Source: a virus
Strand: one strand, 5' to 3'
Length of the DNA: 46,590 nt
Virus record (IMG/VR): IMGVR_UViG_3300046809_000348
Span: 1 to 46,590 of that record
Of this stretch, positions 16,601 to 26,126 are shown piece by piece. The first letter of the stretch is position 1, and every line of letters begins with the position of its first letter. The notes beneath the pieces were generated by a model. It ran no database searches, was not told the origin of the DNA, and saw nothing but the letters and a program-made list of their open reading frames with translations. The translations under genes and the position numbers were made by a program.

Positions 16601-17604
16601 CGTATGGCGTGCCGATCCCGGCCGGCGAACTCCAGTTCTGCGATGGGAACGGTCATCCGATCGCCGGCGGCTACGTCTATATGTACGAGGCGGGCACGAC
16701 GGCCCCGGCGATAACGTGGCAGGACGCCAATCGGACGACGCCGAATACCAACCCCATTCTGCTTGATGGCGATGGCCGCTGCCGCATCTGGGGGGCGGGT
16801 CAAACCTTATATCGTCAGGTGGTGCAGGATCGCGACAGCAACCTTTTATTTGATCAGCTGATCGGCTTCCCGGCAACCGATATCGTCGCGACCAGTCTCA
16901 CGGTCACCGGGGCGACGCAATTGGGCGACCTGACGGTTACCGGAGCGACACAGCTGGCCGGCCTAACGGCCGGAGCGACACAGCTGGCCAGCCTCGCGGT
17001 TACCGGGGCGACGCAATTGGGTCCCGACCTGCATGTTGCGGGCAGCGTTTTCGCCGATGGCGAGCTGACGGCCGGCCCGGATTCTGCTCACAAGATCGAG
17101 CTCGGGTGGTTTGGCAATGCCGCCTTTGTGAAGTTCAGAAAGGAGACCGGGCCCGGCACCGGAGACGGCATTGTGTTCGACCCCGCCACCGATGAATTCA
17201 GGTTCTTCTCTCCGGAAGGGAATGATTTCTTTATCGTAAACCCGAGCATTACTAGGTTTTATGCGGGCCTCGTAAGGATTTTCCACGATCTTACGGTTGA
17301 TGGCAGAGTATCGATTGGCGGCACTTCGTCAGACTTTTTCCTGGATTATCCGGGCGGGTCGGCTGAGATCCATTTGAGCCCCCTCGCCTCCATCCGCGTG
17401 ACCGGCGATGGTAAACTGCAGCTTATATTTAACGCGCAATCCAAGATGATTGTCGACGACGCGGGGGTGGGGTTCAACAGTCATAACCCGCCTGGGATTC
17501 CAACAATCACCGGCAGCGTCAGCGGCGCCACCGCGTCAGTCCTGACTCAGGTATTACAAATTCTCGACCAGCTCGGGCTAATTGTGGATGGAACGACGGC
17601 ATGA
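16597..17604 (+). CDS. Tail fibre or tailspike with virion-type N-terminal domain
   Basis: 335 residues, TTG start with a good AAGGAG (16583-16588) eight bases upstream. The first 90 residues (PIPAGELQFCDGNGHPIAGG ... YVYMYEAGTTAPAITWQDAN ... NPILLDGDGRCRIW) match a common N-terminal domain of phage tail fibres and tailspikes. A four-unit repeat (VTGATQLGDL type, about residues 100-145) forms a shaft, followed by a beta-rich region and a short helical C-terminus (LTQVLQILDQLGLI). Unlike the next nine genes it has no signal peptide, so it is the best candidate for the fibre actually assembled on virions in the cytoplasm. Confidence 0.75.
   Translation: MTYGVPIPAGELQFCDGNGHPIAGGYVYMYEAGTTAPAITWQDANRTTPNTNPILLDGDGRCRIWGAGQTLYRQVVQDRDSNLLFDQLIGFPATDIVATSLTVTGATQLGDLTVTGATQLAGLTAGATQLASLAVTGATQLGPDLHVAGSVFADGELTAGPDSAHKIELGWFGNAAFVKFRKETGPGTGDGIVFDPATDEFRFFSPEGNDFFIVNPSITRFYAGLVRIFHDLTVDGRVSIGGTSSDFFLDYPGGSAEIHLSPLASIRVTGDGKLQLIFNAQSKMIVDDAGVGFNSHNPPGIPTITGSVSGATASVLTQVLQILDQLGLIVDGTTA
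16901..17031 (+). repeat. Degenerate tandem repeat in the fibre shaft
   Basis: Four imperfect units of about 30-33 bases encode VTGATQLGDL, VTGATQLAGL, AGATQLASL and VTGATQLGPDL. The central two share the exact 19-base stretch cggagcgacacagctggcc (16941-16959 and 16971-16989). The array codes for a regular beta-shaft and could change length by slippage. Confidence 0.75.
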
Positions 17605-19391
17605 GATGGATCGGGACCTTTCTATTTGTGGTGGCCGGAATGATGGCCGCCCCGGCTTTGGCGCAAAGCCCGCCGACGCAGTGCTTGTCGATCGTGCAGG
17701 CGGGCGGGACCGGGGACGCGATCCAATTCCCGAAATTGCCGTGCTGGCCGACCACGACCATGACGATGATGTATGTGACGGGGAACAATATGACGGATTC
17801 CCCGATGATTTCGGTGTTGAATGCAGGCCCGGCGCTGCCTTTGGTGAATTTTGACGGAACGCCGTTGGCGCCGGGCGATCTGCTGGCCGGCGAGCACATT
17901 CTGCTGGGGTTTGACGGGGCGAAGTGGTTCACCCTGACCGGCCCGGCGACGGCAAAGCTGCCGCCGACGACATGTCCCGTCATCGACAGCTACGGTGGGT
18001 CGGGGGACAACACCGTTGATAATGTGGCGGCATTTAACGCCGCACTGGCGGCGCAGCCGGCGCTAACGAAGTGTGTGACGTTGGGGCGCGGCACTTATTA
18101 CTTCGGCTCGACAATTTCCATATCCTTGGCGGCCGGAGAAGCGATAACCGTGCAGGGACAGGGGCAGCAGGTTTCGGCTATGCGATGGCACGGAATCGAC
18201 GGGTTCCATTTCTCGCAGGGCAATCAGCAATCAGTCATACATTTCCGCAGCCTTACCGCACTCACCGACGTTTCCGACGGCGGCACGTGGGTAACAATGA
18301 CCGGCGTCGGCAATCAGCACCAGCCAACCTATTCAGATTTTACGGACGTAACGATCGCCGGGGATGATTACCTGGGTCACTGGTGGACAATGGGCGTACT
18401 GTCGAATTCCTGGGGAAATCTTAATTTCATCAACTTTGAGTATTGGGGCGCGACGCCAAACGTCCCGTTGGGGTGGGGCAACGGCTACTTTACTACAGTA
18501 GGGAAAGCGGTGGACCTTGAGGCCGACGCCGACAAGGTGTCGGTTGACTACAATTTCTTTAACCCAAACCTTAATTACGTTGGAACCGCAATTACCTACG
18601 GCAACAATGTTCAGGGCGTCAATGTAGTTGGCGGCAATATCGTTGGCGGCGATTATGGTATCTTTGTGCCGTTTAATGCCGACACCGGGACAGATCAGCT
18701 TACCATTACCGGGATAACTATTAGTGTGCGGACAGCAGATGTTCAGACGCTGCAAGGAGTGTTCGGCACCACTATATCTAATTCGTTTCTTACTTGCGGT
18801 CCAGGAGGCCCAGCCACACCATCAAGTCCCGGCCTGGGTATTGACCTAGAGGGCGCGAACTCGTTTTCGATAACCGGAAACGTCATAGAATGCGGTGACG
18901 CCGGCGTGGGCTATGGGAATGATATTGTGGTGGCCAATGGTGGTGGCGGAACTATAGTGGGAAATACTTTAGGAAATTCAGCGACGGCCATATGGTTGAA
19001 GGCCGCATCCAGCAATGTCTATGTCGCGAACAATTACTCACAAAACGTAACGAACAAGGTGCTGAATGACGGCACCAACAACTCGATAGATTATGACCGT
19101 ATTGGCCTAACGTTCAACAACGGGATAGCATTATTTGGCCGGGATACATCTGGTAGCCCGCACCCATTGATTTACCTGGACGGCCTAAATAACCTTGGTT
19201 TGTATAATGGCAAGGTCCAAGTGTACGATACTGGCGATTTAGGTTCTTCTGGGTCATTGTTGTCTAACGGCAATATCGCGCTCGACGGGACAGGCGGAGA
19301 CTTTATCGCTCACGGGCATGCGGGCCTTGACTGTTCGGGCACTCCCACCAGTGGTTTCGCGACCTCCTCTGGAATTGTAACTCACTGCTGA
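17601..19391 (+). CDS. Secreted beta-helix tailspike-like protein
   Basis: 596 residues. It begins with a Sec signal peptide: MRW, a hydrophobic core (IGTFLFVVAGMMAAPA), and an ALA cleavage site before QSPPTQ. After a small N-terminal beta domain comes a pectate-lyase-like parallel beta-helix from about residue 130 (DSYGGSGDNTVDNVAAFNAAL), the classical entry of phage spike helices. It continues through repeated N/G/V/I rungs (NVVGGNIVGGDYGIF; SITGNVIECGDAGVG) to a short C-terminal cap. The mature part holds eight cysteines. It overlaps the fibre gene by four bases. Likely a polysaccharide-binding or depolymerising spike; the export signal on such a protein is unusual. Confidence 0.75.
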   Translation: MRWIGTFLFVVAGMMAAPALAQSPPTQCLSIVQAGGTGDAIQFPKLPCWPTTTMTMMYVTGNNMTDSPMISVLNAGPALPLVNFDGTPLAPGDLLAGEHILLGFDGAKWFTLTGPATAKLPPTTCPVIDSYGGSGDNTVDNVAAFNAALAAQPALTKCVTLGRGTYYFGSTISISLAAGEAITVQGQGQQVSAMRWHGIDGFHFSQGNQQSVIHFRSLTALTDVSDGGTWVTMTGVGNQHQPTYSDFTDVTIAGDDYLGHWWTMGVLSNSWGNLNFINFEYWGATPNVPLGWGNGYFTTVGKAVDLEADADKVSVDYNFFNPNLNYVGTAITYGNNVQGVNVVGGNIVGGDYGIFVPFNADTGTDQLTITGITISVRTADVQTLQGVFGTTISNSFLTCGPGGPATPSSPGLGIDLEGANSFSITGNVIECGDAGVGYGNDIVVANGGGGTIVGNTLGNSATAIWLKAASSNVYVANNYSQNVTNKVLNDGTNNSIDYDRIGLTFNNGIALFGRDTSGSPHPLIYLDGLNNLGLYNGKVQVYDTGDLGSSGSLLSNGNIALDGTGGDFIAHGHAGLDCSGTPTSGFATSSGIVTHC

Positions 19392-19416
19392 GCCATAACC
19401 TAAGAGAGATCGATCT

Positions 19417-19767
19417 ATGAGAATAGCCACCATTTGTTGTGTTGTCGTCGCGATGATGGCGTCGGCGCTACCGGCGCTCGCGCAAGTGCCGATGACCGAA
19501 GAGCAGGCGCAGATGCAGTTGCAGATGGCGACGATCAATTACCAGCGTGTGTTGATGGAAAAACAGCAACGCAGCATTGTGGATTGGCAGAAGACTTTTG
19601 CCGCGTGGTGCGGCGCGCGCCCCGCGTGTGGGCTCACGGCCTCGCCCGCGGCACAGTCGAAGCCGCCGCTCGCGCATTCCGCTCCAAATACGCAATCGAA
19701 GTTGCCGCTCGGGCATTCCGTTCCGAACGATGTGAAACCGCCGCCGGGGGTTTCCCCAAAGAGGTAG
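19417..19767 (+). CDS. Small secreted protein with 13-residue repeat
   Basis: 116 residues. The Sec signal peptide (MRIATICCVVVAMMASALP) ends at ALA before QVPMTEEQ. A helical stretch (AQMQLQMATINYQRVLMEKQ) is followed by a CxxxxxC pair (WCGARPAC) and two tandem 13-residue units, QSKPPLAHSAPNT and QSKLPLGHSVPND, in a Pro-rich tail. No enzyme motif. Its place between two secreted fibre genes suggests an accessory or chaperone-like periplasmic role, which is inference. Confidence 0.65.
   Translation: MRIATICCVVVAMMASALPALAQVPMTEEQAQMQLQMATINYQRVLMEKQQRSIVDWQKTFAAWCGARPACGLTASPAAQSKPPLAHSAPNTQSKLPLGHSVPNDVKPPPGVSPKR
19654..19731 (+). repeat. Two 39-base tandem units
   Basis: Two adjacent imperfect 39-base units encode the QSKxPLxHSxPN repeat at the C-terminus of the small secreted protein. 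Differences are mainly substitutions, so the duplication is not very recent. Confidence 0.7.
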
Positions 19768-19769
19768 AT

Positions 19770-20555
19770 TTGCAACGATTTTTTGGGCTCGCGCTAGTAC
19801 TTTTGCTGGTGGTTGTTGGGTCCGCGTCGTCGCGGGCACAGCAAGCCTATCCGTTGCAGCCGTTTAGTTGCCCGGTTGGGCAATTCGCCTACTCGTTCAA
19901 CCCAAATGCATTCGGCTTGCCGGGCTGGGTTTGCTCCACGCCGTCCGGCAGCGGTGGTGGTGGCGGCGGCGGTGATGTCCTGGGCCCCGGATCGTCGATT
20001 AACAGTTACGTCCCGATATGGGTCGGGAACGGGGGCACCCAATTAGGCACCGGCTTGCCGGCGTACGTCTCGGTAAACGGCCATACGCTAATGCTCGGCG
20101 GCGCGCTGTCGCTGCAATTCAACGATTTCTCCGGACAGATTTCCGGGACGCAGATGCCCGCGGCGAGCGGCGACATCAATCGATCGGCAGGAGCGGTAAA
20201 CGAGACGGTCATTGGCTTCCAAGCTCGGCCGCTATCGGCAGCCGTGCCCACGTCGGGGCAACTAATGGGCTGGAATGGGTCAACTTGGGGGCCGGTGAAT
20301 GCTCCGGTGTCGGGCATCAACGCCTTGACCCAGGATGTCAGCGCCACCGGCACAGGCTCGCAAGCCGCGACTGTGGTCGGCCTTCAGACCCGGCCGGTTG
20401 CGACAACGGCCCCGACGGTGGGGCAATGCTTGATATGGGACGGGTCGCAGTGGGCTCCGGGGAGTTGCGGCGCCGCCCCCACGACGGGCGCGCTGCTGAT
20501 CGACACGGGCTCGGCATTTTTGATTCAAGCTGGAAGCAAGCTGCTCATCCAATGA
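19770..20555 (+). CDS. Secreted short fibre protein
   Basis: 261 residues from TTG 19770, two bases after the previous stop and preceded by AAGAGG. That start gives a clean Sec signal peptide (QRFFGLALVLLLVVVGSASS, cleavage after SRA before QQAYP); a longer frame upstream is a shadow. Mature parts are a CPVGQFAYSF ... GWVC loop, a seven-Gly linker, and a fibre repeat seen twice (VIGFQARPLSAAVPTSGQLM and VVGLQTRPVATTAPTVGQCL, each followed by a W-x-G-S-x-W-x-P turn). It ends GSAFLIQAGSKLLIQ. Four cysteines in the mature part. This is a typical phage fibre module carrying an atypical export signal. Confidence 0.7.
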   Translation: MQRFFGLALVLLLVVVGSASSRAQQAYPLQPFSCPVGQFAYSFNPNAFGLPGWVCSTPSGSGGGGGGGDVLGPGSSINSYVPIWVGNGGTQLGTGLPAYVSVNGHTLMLGGALSLQFNDFSGQISGTQMPAASGDINRSAGAVNETVIGFQARPLSAAVPTSGQLMGWNGSTWGPVNAPVSGINALTQDVSATGTGSQAATVVGLQTRPVATTAPTVGQCLIWDGSQWAPGSCGAAPTTGALLIDTGSAFLIQAGSKLLIQ

Positions 20556-21880
20556 AGGCGATGAACATGTTCAGAAAACTTTGGCTTGCGTTCGCCTTTA
20601 TCGGGCTTGCGGTTCCGGCGTGGGCGGACGGCACGATCAATACCATCGGCGGCGGCAGCGCGCTATCGGGTTCAGAACTGATCCCGATGTTTCAGGGCTC
20701 CAATCCGGCGGTCAGCACGACACCGTCGGCGATCGGCACCTATTACGGCGCCCTGAGCATTACCGAGACGAACAAGACGCTTACCAACCCCACGATCAAC
20801 GCCGCCACTTTGTCAGGCACGATTGCGGGGACTCCAACCTATTCCGGCGTGCCTCTCTATAGCGGCATCATAAGCGGAACCGTGGTTTCCGGCGGGTTCC
20901 TCGGGCTGGACTCAGGAAACCATCTCGTCAAAGCGACCCCGGCCGGGTCGAGTGACCTGTCGGGAATGACGATCGGGCAAGTGCCTATCGCCGCCACCGC
21001 CTCCACAGTCACCTCAAGCAAACCACTTGCCGGGAACGGCGCAAATGTAGCGACAGCCGCAGGGACGCTGACAAACGGGCACTGCGTGTCGATCGACTCT
21101 AATAGCAACTTTGTCGACGCCGGCGGCGCTTGCACCGTCGGCGGTGGCGGCGGCACGGTAAATGCCGGCACTTCCGGGCAGGTGGCGTACTACGCGAGCA
21201 GCACCAATGCGGTCAGTGGTTCGTCTGGCCTTGGGTTGTCGAGCACGCAAGTCACTTCAATGGCCGTTGGTCTCGGTTCTGACGCGACGGGCGACGTTTA
21301 CTATCGGAGCAGCGGCGGCGTCCTGACCCGACTCGGGATTGGCTCTACGGGGAACGTGTTAACGGTTGCCGGCGGCCTTCCAAGTTGGGCAGCCCCGGCG
21401 GCCAGCGGCCTGACGGTCGGCACAACCGCGATCACCTCCGGCACCAACTACGGGGTGCTGTTCAACAATACCGGTTCGGTGCTGGGCAATACCGGTGTCG
21501 GCACATCCGGGCAGGTGCTGACATCAAATGGCGCGGGAGTGGCCCCGACTTTTCAGGCGGCGGCGGGCGGCAACGCGACGGTCGCGACCGGGATCTCGGC
21601 CGCCGGGTCGAGTTACAGCGACGCGACGCATTTGACGGCGGATTGGACCGAGGTATCGACGGTTGGCTCAGGTCAGGGCGTGGTGCAGGAAACTCCGGTC
21701 GCCGGGAAAAGCCAGTTGGTCGCCAACAACAGCGCCACGACGCTGCTGGTATATCCGGTAACGGGAGCCAATTTCGATGCGTTGGCGTCATCTCCGGCCG
21801 GGGGCTCAGCCGTATCGGTCGGAGCGGGGGCGCGCGTGCTGATATTCTGCTTCACGACGACACACTGCGATACGAAGTAG
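20552..21880 (+). CDS. Secreted fibre protein, Gly/Ser/Thr-rich
   Basis: 442 residues, ATG overlapping the previous stop. The signal peptide (MKAMNMFRKLWLAFAFIGLA) is cleaved after AWA before DGTINT. The mature chain is a low-complexity beta-fibre with phage-fibre signatures: GSELIPMFQGSNPAVSTTPS, TNPTINAATLSGTIAG, and GTSGQVLTSNGAGVAPTFQA. The C-terminal domain (HLTADWTEVSTVGSGQGV ... LLVYPVTGANFDALA) is a common fibre-tip domain. Four cysteines. No catalytic signature. Probably a trimeric shaft with receptor- or glycan-binding tip. Confidence 0.7.
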   Translation: MKAMNMFRKLWLAFAFIGLAVPAWADGTINTIGGGSALSGSELIPMFQGSNPAVSTTPSAIGTYYGALSITETNKTLTNPTINAATLSGTIAGTPTYSGVPLYSGIISGTVVSGGFLGLDSGNHLVKATPAGSSDLSGMTIGQVPIAATASTVTSSKPLAGNGANVATAAGTLTNGHCVSIDSNSNFVDAGGACTVGGGGGTVNAGTSGQVAYYASSTNAVSGSSGLGLSSTQVTSMAVGLGSDATGDVYYRSSGGVLTRLGIGSTGNVLTVAGGLPSWAAPAASGLTVGTTAITSGTNYGVLFNNTGSVLGNTGVGTSGQVLTSNGAGVAPTFQAAAGGNATVATGISAAGSSYSDATHLTADWTEVSTVGSGQGVVQETPVAGKSQLVANNSATTLLVYPVTGANFDALASSPAGGSAVSVGAGARVLIFCFTTTHCDTK

Positions 21881-21891
21881 CGCGCGCTTAC

Positions 21892-24741
21892 ATGAACGTT
21901 ATCGCAGCCCTTCTACTACTTCTGCTCGGGCTGAGTTCGGCTCAGGCGCAAACTGCGGTCGCGCCGTCGCCGAGGGCCTACGGGCCACCGGTGAGTACGG
22001 CGTGGGTCGTCCTGACGCCCTCGGGCGGGGATGATACAGCCGCGATCCAGGCGGCCGTGACCAACAATCCCAGCGTCTGGCTCCAGCCGACCGCGGCGAG
22101 CAACGCGTTTGACGTGCGGTCTCAGATCACGGTTCCGAACAATCACGTGATCCAGGGGCCGGGCAATTGGGTTACTGCCCTACCCGGCGGCGCCAACATA
22201 AGCGAAGCAACAGTCGTCGTGCATTGCACGACGGCCTGCAACTTCCCGACCCAGCCAAATGGGGAGCCCGCTGGGTTCTTCGCGTTACAGGATCGAAACG
22301 TCCTTCGAGGATTTACAATATACGGGAATCGTTTAACCGGGGGCACCGAGAACTGCATTACTGCGTATAATAGCTCGGCTCCCGAAATTGATCATATGAT
22401 GCTGTATAATTGCTCCGTGAACGGTGTCGACAATTTTGCAAATAGATCATTTCCGGGGCAATCCTTAGATTACTCGCAGTACATGTGGCTACATGATACC
22501 CATATCTATCAGCCGGGGAACCTCTGCTACAGAGCAGATGGGAGCAATGGCGGTTTCGTCTCGGATGTCATCATTCGAAATAACGACTTGGCGCTCTGTA
22601 CTTATGGGTCAATGTACCTGCACGGTAGTTTCTTTACATCCCACATCGACGGCAACCGGATGGAAGACTTCTTTCCAGGAGTCATCTTAAATGGTGCGTC
22701 TGACGTTAGCTTTACCGGCAATCTTTGTGACAAGACTACTGCGTGCTTCTCGCTTACAAATTCTCAGAATATCTCGATCTCGGGAGGCCGGCTGAACACT
22801 TGGGATGTCGGCCATACTGCCGTCCCTTCTGCCAATGTCGAATTTGCCGGGACCAATTACAACATCTCTATCGCAGGCGTTGACGCTGAGGGAGGCGACC
22901 TTGGCGTCTTCAAGGTGTATGCGGGCGGAACCTGCATTGGGTGCTCGCTCCCGGCAGCGCCTCCCGCCGGCGCTACTTGGTATGCCGACGACTACACCCG
23001 CGACATCTTGGCTCCGCAATCGACCCCGCTGACCGGCGGACAGACTGTCGCGCCCACGGGCCTGACCCTGACGGGAACGAGCTTCAATGCCCCCGACCTG
23101 TCTGGGTACACGAACTTTAACATTTCCTTACTGGCGTCATCGTGCGTCAGCGGCGGCTGCACGCTGCCGGGACCGACCCAGCTCGGGATCGGGATTGGTC
23201 AAAAGTTTCGGCTGACATTTATCCAAGACCCGACGACTGGCGGCTCGACAATCAATTGGGGGCCGGAATACCTGAACACACCGACCCTATCGAGCGTCGC
23301 CGAGACCTTCGATACCGTGGACGCCACGGTCCTGGCTGGGGGCACCGTCCAGCTTGGCAACAGCGTCACATTTACCCAACCCAACGCTAACGAGTTGACC
23401 GGCGGCTCGGGGATGACGAGCGGCTGGGTCGGCTCGAACGCGACCCTGACCACCGGAACCGGGACTAACGCAAGCGGAGCGGCGTCGGCGGCGACTACGC
23501 TGATCGAAGATGCGACCGCGAATGTTTTGCACCGTATCGTCCAGACGAACACGACGGCAAATGGGGTGCGCACGCTCAGCGTCTATGTGGCGCCGCTTGG
23601 GGCCGGAGCGACACGTTACGTCAACTTAGGCGTGACTGATTCGGTCGTCGGTCAGTACGCCGCAGTAACGATAGCCCCGGATGGTTCTGGGATTGGTCCC
23701 AATATTCTTAACGCGGAGATACTTGCGCAGGGTGTTCAGCAGAGCAACCTAGGATGGACCCGCTATTACATGACATACAAGCTGAACAGCAGCTCCGGGC
23801 ATTCCCAGATTGTCGGTCTGTACAATCCGCAGCAGTCGAATACCCAATACAACGGTGATGGCGTCTCGGGGCTGAGGCTGTGGCAACCTGAGGACCGCGC
23901 CGGGACTTTCCCCGGCGCCGCCACGGTCAATGGCCTAGCGCCAGCCAATCCTACCGCGACCGCAGGGGCCGCGGCGGTTAACGGAACGGCGCTGACCTAC
24001 ATGCGCGCGGATGCGGCGCCTGCCGTCGCCAAGGCCGGACCCAGCACATTCGGCATCATGGAGCCGGACGGCTCGACGATAACCTGTCCGGCGGGGGTCT
24101 GTACCTCGATTGGCGGCGCGGCAACTAGCGTTGTCCAGGGCGTTACCACCGTAGGAGGCACCTGCCCATCGGGATACAACCTGTACAACAACAGCGGCAT
24201 CGTCGACTGCCAGAAGAATAGCGGGCTCATCGTAACCAAGACCGCCGTTTCCGGCGTCGACTCGGCGCTGACCTTCAACAGTACGGATTTCCCGGCCAGC
24301 AGTTACAATTCTTTGGAGTTTAGATGTGTCGGCATTGTCCCGTCGGCGGCAGGCACCTCGTTCGTTGCCGAGGTCGAGACCGGCGGCAGCACGTGGCAGG
24401 CCACCTCCTATTCGGTCGCAGGACAGTATGCAGGCTCGTCTTCCCCCAACTCGGGTTCCTTTGGAACCGCGGCGGCGACCGACATTATGGATGGGCAGAT
24501 GGGAACTCTCGGCACCTCGGCCTACGCCTCCCTTATGCTGACAATCGATTTCCCGAACGGGTCTGCGGCGCATAAGACGATATCCTGGAAGACAAACAAT
24601 GTCTTTAATACAGACGGGCTGCTCTACTATTACACAGGATTAAGCTCCTGGACGGGCAGCAATGCTGCGCTGACCGGTTTTCGGCTGCGGTCAACAACAA
24701 ACACCTTCGCCGGCGTTTGTTCAGAATCGGGATCAAACTGA
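21892..24741 (+). CDS. Secreted beta-helix spike with carbohydrate-binding region
   Basis: 949 residues. The Sec signal peptide (NVIAALLLLLLGLSSAQA) is followed by QTAVAPSPRAYGPPVST. Residues about 40-380 form a pectate-lyase-like beta-helix (SGGDDTAAIQAAVTNN entry, then rungs such as ISGGRLNTWDV). About 490-680 is a jelly-roll region resembling fibre carbohydrate-binding modules (ELTGGSGMTSGWVGSNATLT ... GLRLWQPE). Then follows the fibre repeat ANPTATAGAAAVNGTALTYM and a C-terminal tip domain. Eighteen cysteines, many in short pairs (HCTTAC, CIGC, CVSGGC, CPAGVC), which fits oxidative folding outside the cytoplasm. Probable polysaccharide lyase or hydrolase spike. Confidence 0.72.
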   Translation: MNVIAALLLLLLGLSSAQAQTAVAPSPRAYGPPVSTAWVVLTPSGGDDTAAIQAAVTNNPSVWLQPTAASNAFDVRSQITVPNNHVIQGPGNWVTALPGGANISEATVVVHCTTACNFPTQPNGEPAGFFALQDRNVLRGFTIYGNRLTGGTENCITAYNSSAPEIDHMMLYNCSVNGVDNFANRSFPGQSLDYSQYMWLHDTHIYQPGNLCYRADGSNGGFVSDVIIRNNDLALCTYGSMYLHGSFFTSHIDGNRMEDFFPGVILNGASDVSFTGNLCDKTTACFSLTNSQNISISGGRLNTWDVGHTAVPSANVEFAGTNYNISIAGVDAEGGDLGVFKVYAGGTCIGCSLPAAPPAGATWYADDYTRDILAPQSTPLTGGQTVAPTGLTLTGTSFNAPDLSGYTNFNISLLASSCVSGGCTLPGPTQLGIGIGQKFRLTFIQDPTTGGSTINWGPEYLNTPTLSSVAETFDTVDATVLAGGTVQLGNSVTFTQPNANELTGGSGMTSGWVGSNATLTTGTGTNASGAASAATTLIEDATANVLHRIVQTNTTANGVRTLSVYVAPLGAGATRYVNLGVTDSVVGQYAAVTIAPDGSGIGPNILNAEILAQGVQQSNLGWTRYYMTYKLNSSSGHSQIVGLYNPQQSNTQYNGDGVSGLRLWQPEDRAGTFPGAATVNGLAPANPTATAGAAAVNGTALTYMRADAAPAVAKAGPSTFGIMEPDGSTITCPAGVCTSIGGAATSVVQGVTTVGGTCPSGYNLYNNSGIVDCQKNSGLIVTKTAVSGVDSALTFNSTDFPASSYNSLEFRCVGIVPSAAGTSFVAEVETGGSTWQATSYSVAGQYAGSSSPNSGSFGTAAATDIMDGQMGTLGTSAYASLMLTIDFPNGSAAHKTISWKTNNVFNTDGLLYYYTGLSSWTGSNAALTGFRLRSTTNTFAGVCSESGSN

Positions 24742-26126
24742 TGAACAAAGGATTGCTCGGCGGCATCACCGTCTGCGTCTTGTTTTGGGCGCTGGTTTTC
24801 CTTTGCGTCCACCTCGCCTTTGCTCAGACCGTCGCGCCGGCGCCGGGAACCTATGGCCCCGGTGTTTCGACAACCACTACGGTCAACGGCACCGCCTGTG
24901 CCCTTGGCGGCTCGTGCTCACCAAGTGGCTCGACCTTCGCAAATCCGTCGGCGGTCGCAAGCGACACGGCCAATAACGGTAGCGCTACAACGGCGATGCG
25001 CTCGGATGCCTCGCCTGCCGTGCAGAAAGCATCGAACGCGCAGTTCGGGCTTGCCAAGGGCGACGGGGTGACGATTGACTGCGGAACTGTTGCCGGGACT
25101 TGCGCCAGCGCTGCAGGCGTAACCAATGCGACGACCAGCACGGCGGGGACCGGGGCATCGCCGACCATCGCGCAATTCGACGCCGGCTGGTACAAGAATC
25201 TTCTCGCTGGCAGCCTGACGGCAACAATCCCTGTTTCGACATCGCTGTCGATCTATGGTGGCGTGTTCGTCGCCGGCATTAACGCGGGAACGATCGCAGC
25301 GACTTCGCCAGATACGATTACATCGGCTGCGGGAACAACCGGCCCGGGCGGGAATATTGCCGTTGATGCCGGTTGCAACGCGACAGTTACGACCAACGGA
25401 GCTGGCAATCTGTACGTCGCGGGCAATCTATGCAATGCGACAGGGGCTGCCTTTAGCGCTCTGACTTCTGGCACGAACACGATCGCCGCGATGGTCCTCG
25501 GCACCGGGGCATCGATGTCGTTTGCCGGGGCGACTCTGCCAACTCCAGGGGCTGGCGTCCTTGGCATCGCAGGCGAAGCCACAAAGCCGACCCTCGCAGC
25601 TAACGGTGAGGGCGCCGTTTGGCTGGATTCAACAACTGGCGGGCTGGGGCTGATCGGCAAAGGTTCCGGCAGCGACGTCTCGATGTACAACAGTGCTGGT
25701 ACGCTTGGTTGCGCGATAGCGACAGGAACCACGACCCTCTCTTGTGTCGGGCTTCAGGGCGGCACTTTGACGGCGACGGGGGTCACGACAGTAGCTACCG
25801 TCGAGGGCGCAGAGCGCACGGTGACGGCGGGCTCGACCGACACCTTGCTCTCGACCGATTGCGGCAAGACAGTTCTTTACAACAATGCGGCCTATACGGT
25901 GACGATCCCGGCCGCGATTGTGCCGCCAGCAGGGACGAGCTGCCAGATCGATATTGTGACCGATACCGCCAACAAGGTGACGGTTACGGGAACGGCGGTC
26001 AGCGCGGCGACTTTGGTCAGCGCCGATAGCTACACCGGGACGCGAAACCTGGCTGGGGCGGGGATTTCTCTAAAGCTGATTAACGATGGCGCAGCCAAAG
26101 CATATCTGTTTGGGTTCGGCTCATGA
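24741..26126 (+). CDS. Secreted fibre protein with shared mature N-terminus
   Basis: 461 residues from ATG 24741, overlapping the previous stop (TGATG). The signal peptide (ITVCVLFWALVFLCVHLAFA) is followed by QTVAPAPGTYGPGVST, nearly the mature N-terminus of the preceding spike. The repeat SDTANNGSATTAMRSDASPA and QKASNAQFGLAKGDGVTIDC is a well-known fibre module. The C-terminal domain (ERTVTAGSTDTLLSTDCGKT ... YTVTIPA ... TVTGTAV) is a common fibre tip. Ten cysteines in the mature part. No catalytic motif seen. Confidence 0.7.
   Translation: MNKGLLGGITVCVLFWALVFLCVHLAFAQTVAPAPGTYGPGVSTTTTVNGTACALGGSCSPSGSTFANPSAVASDTANNGSATTAMRSDASPAVQKASNAQFGLAKGDGVTIDCGTVAGTCASAAGVTNATTSTAGTGASPTIAQFDAGWYKNLLAGSLTATIPVSTSLSIYGGVFVAGINAGTIAATSPDTITSAAGTTGPGGNIAVDAGCNATVTTNGAGNLYVAGNLCNATGAAFSALTSGTNTIAAMVLGTGASMSFAGATLPTPGAGVLGIAGEATKPTLAANGEGAVWLDSTTGGLGLIGKGSGSDVSMYNSAGTLGCAIATGTTTLSCVGLQGGTLTATGVTTVATVEGAERTVTAGSTDTLLSTDCGKTVLYNNAAYTVTIPAAIVPPAGTSCQIDIVTDTANKVTVTGTAVSAATLVSADSYTGTRNLAGAGISLKLINDGAAKAYLFGFGS

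Noticed and set aside
21385-21891. N-terminal extension of the 949-residue spike
   Set aside because: The upstream part is an out-of-frame shadow of the preceding fibre gene; ATG 21892 begins a clean signal peptide.
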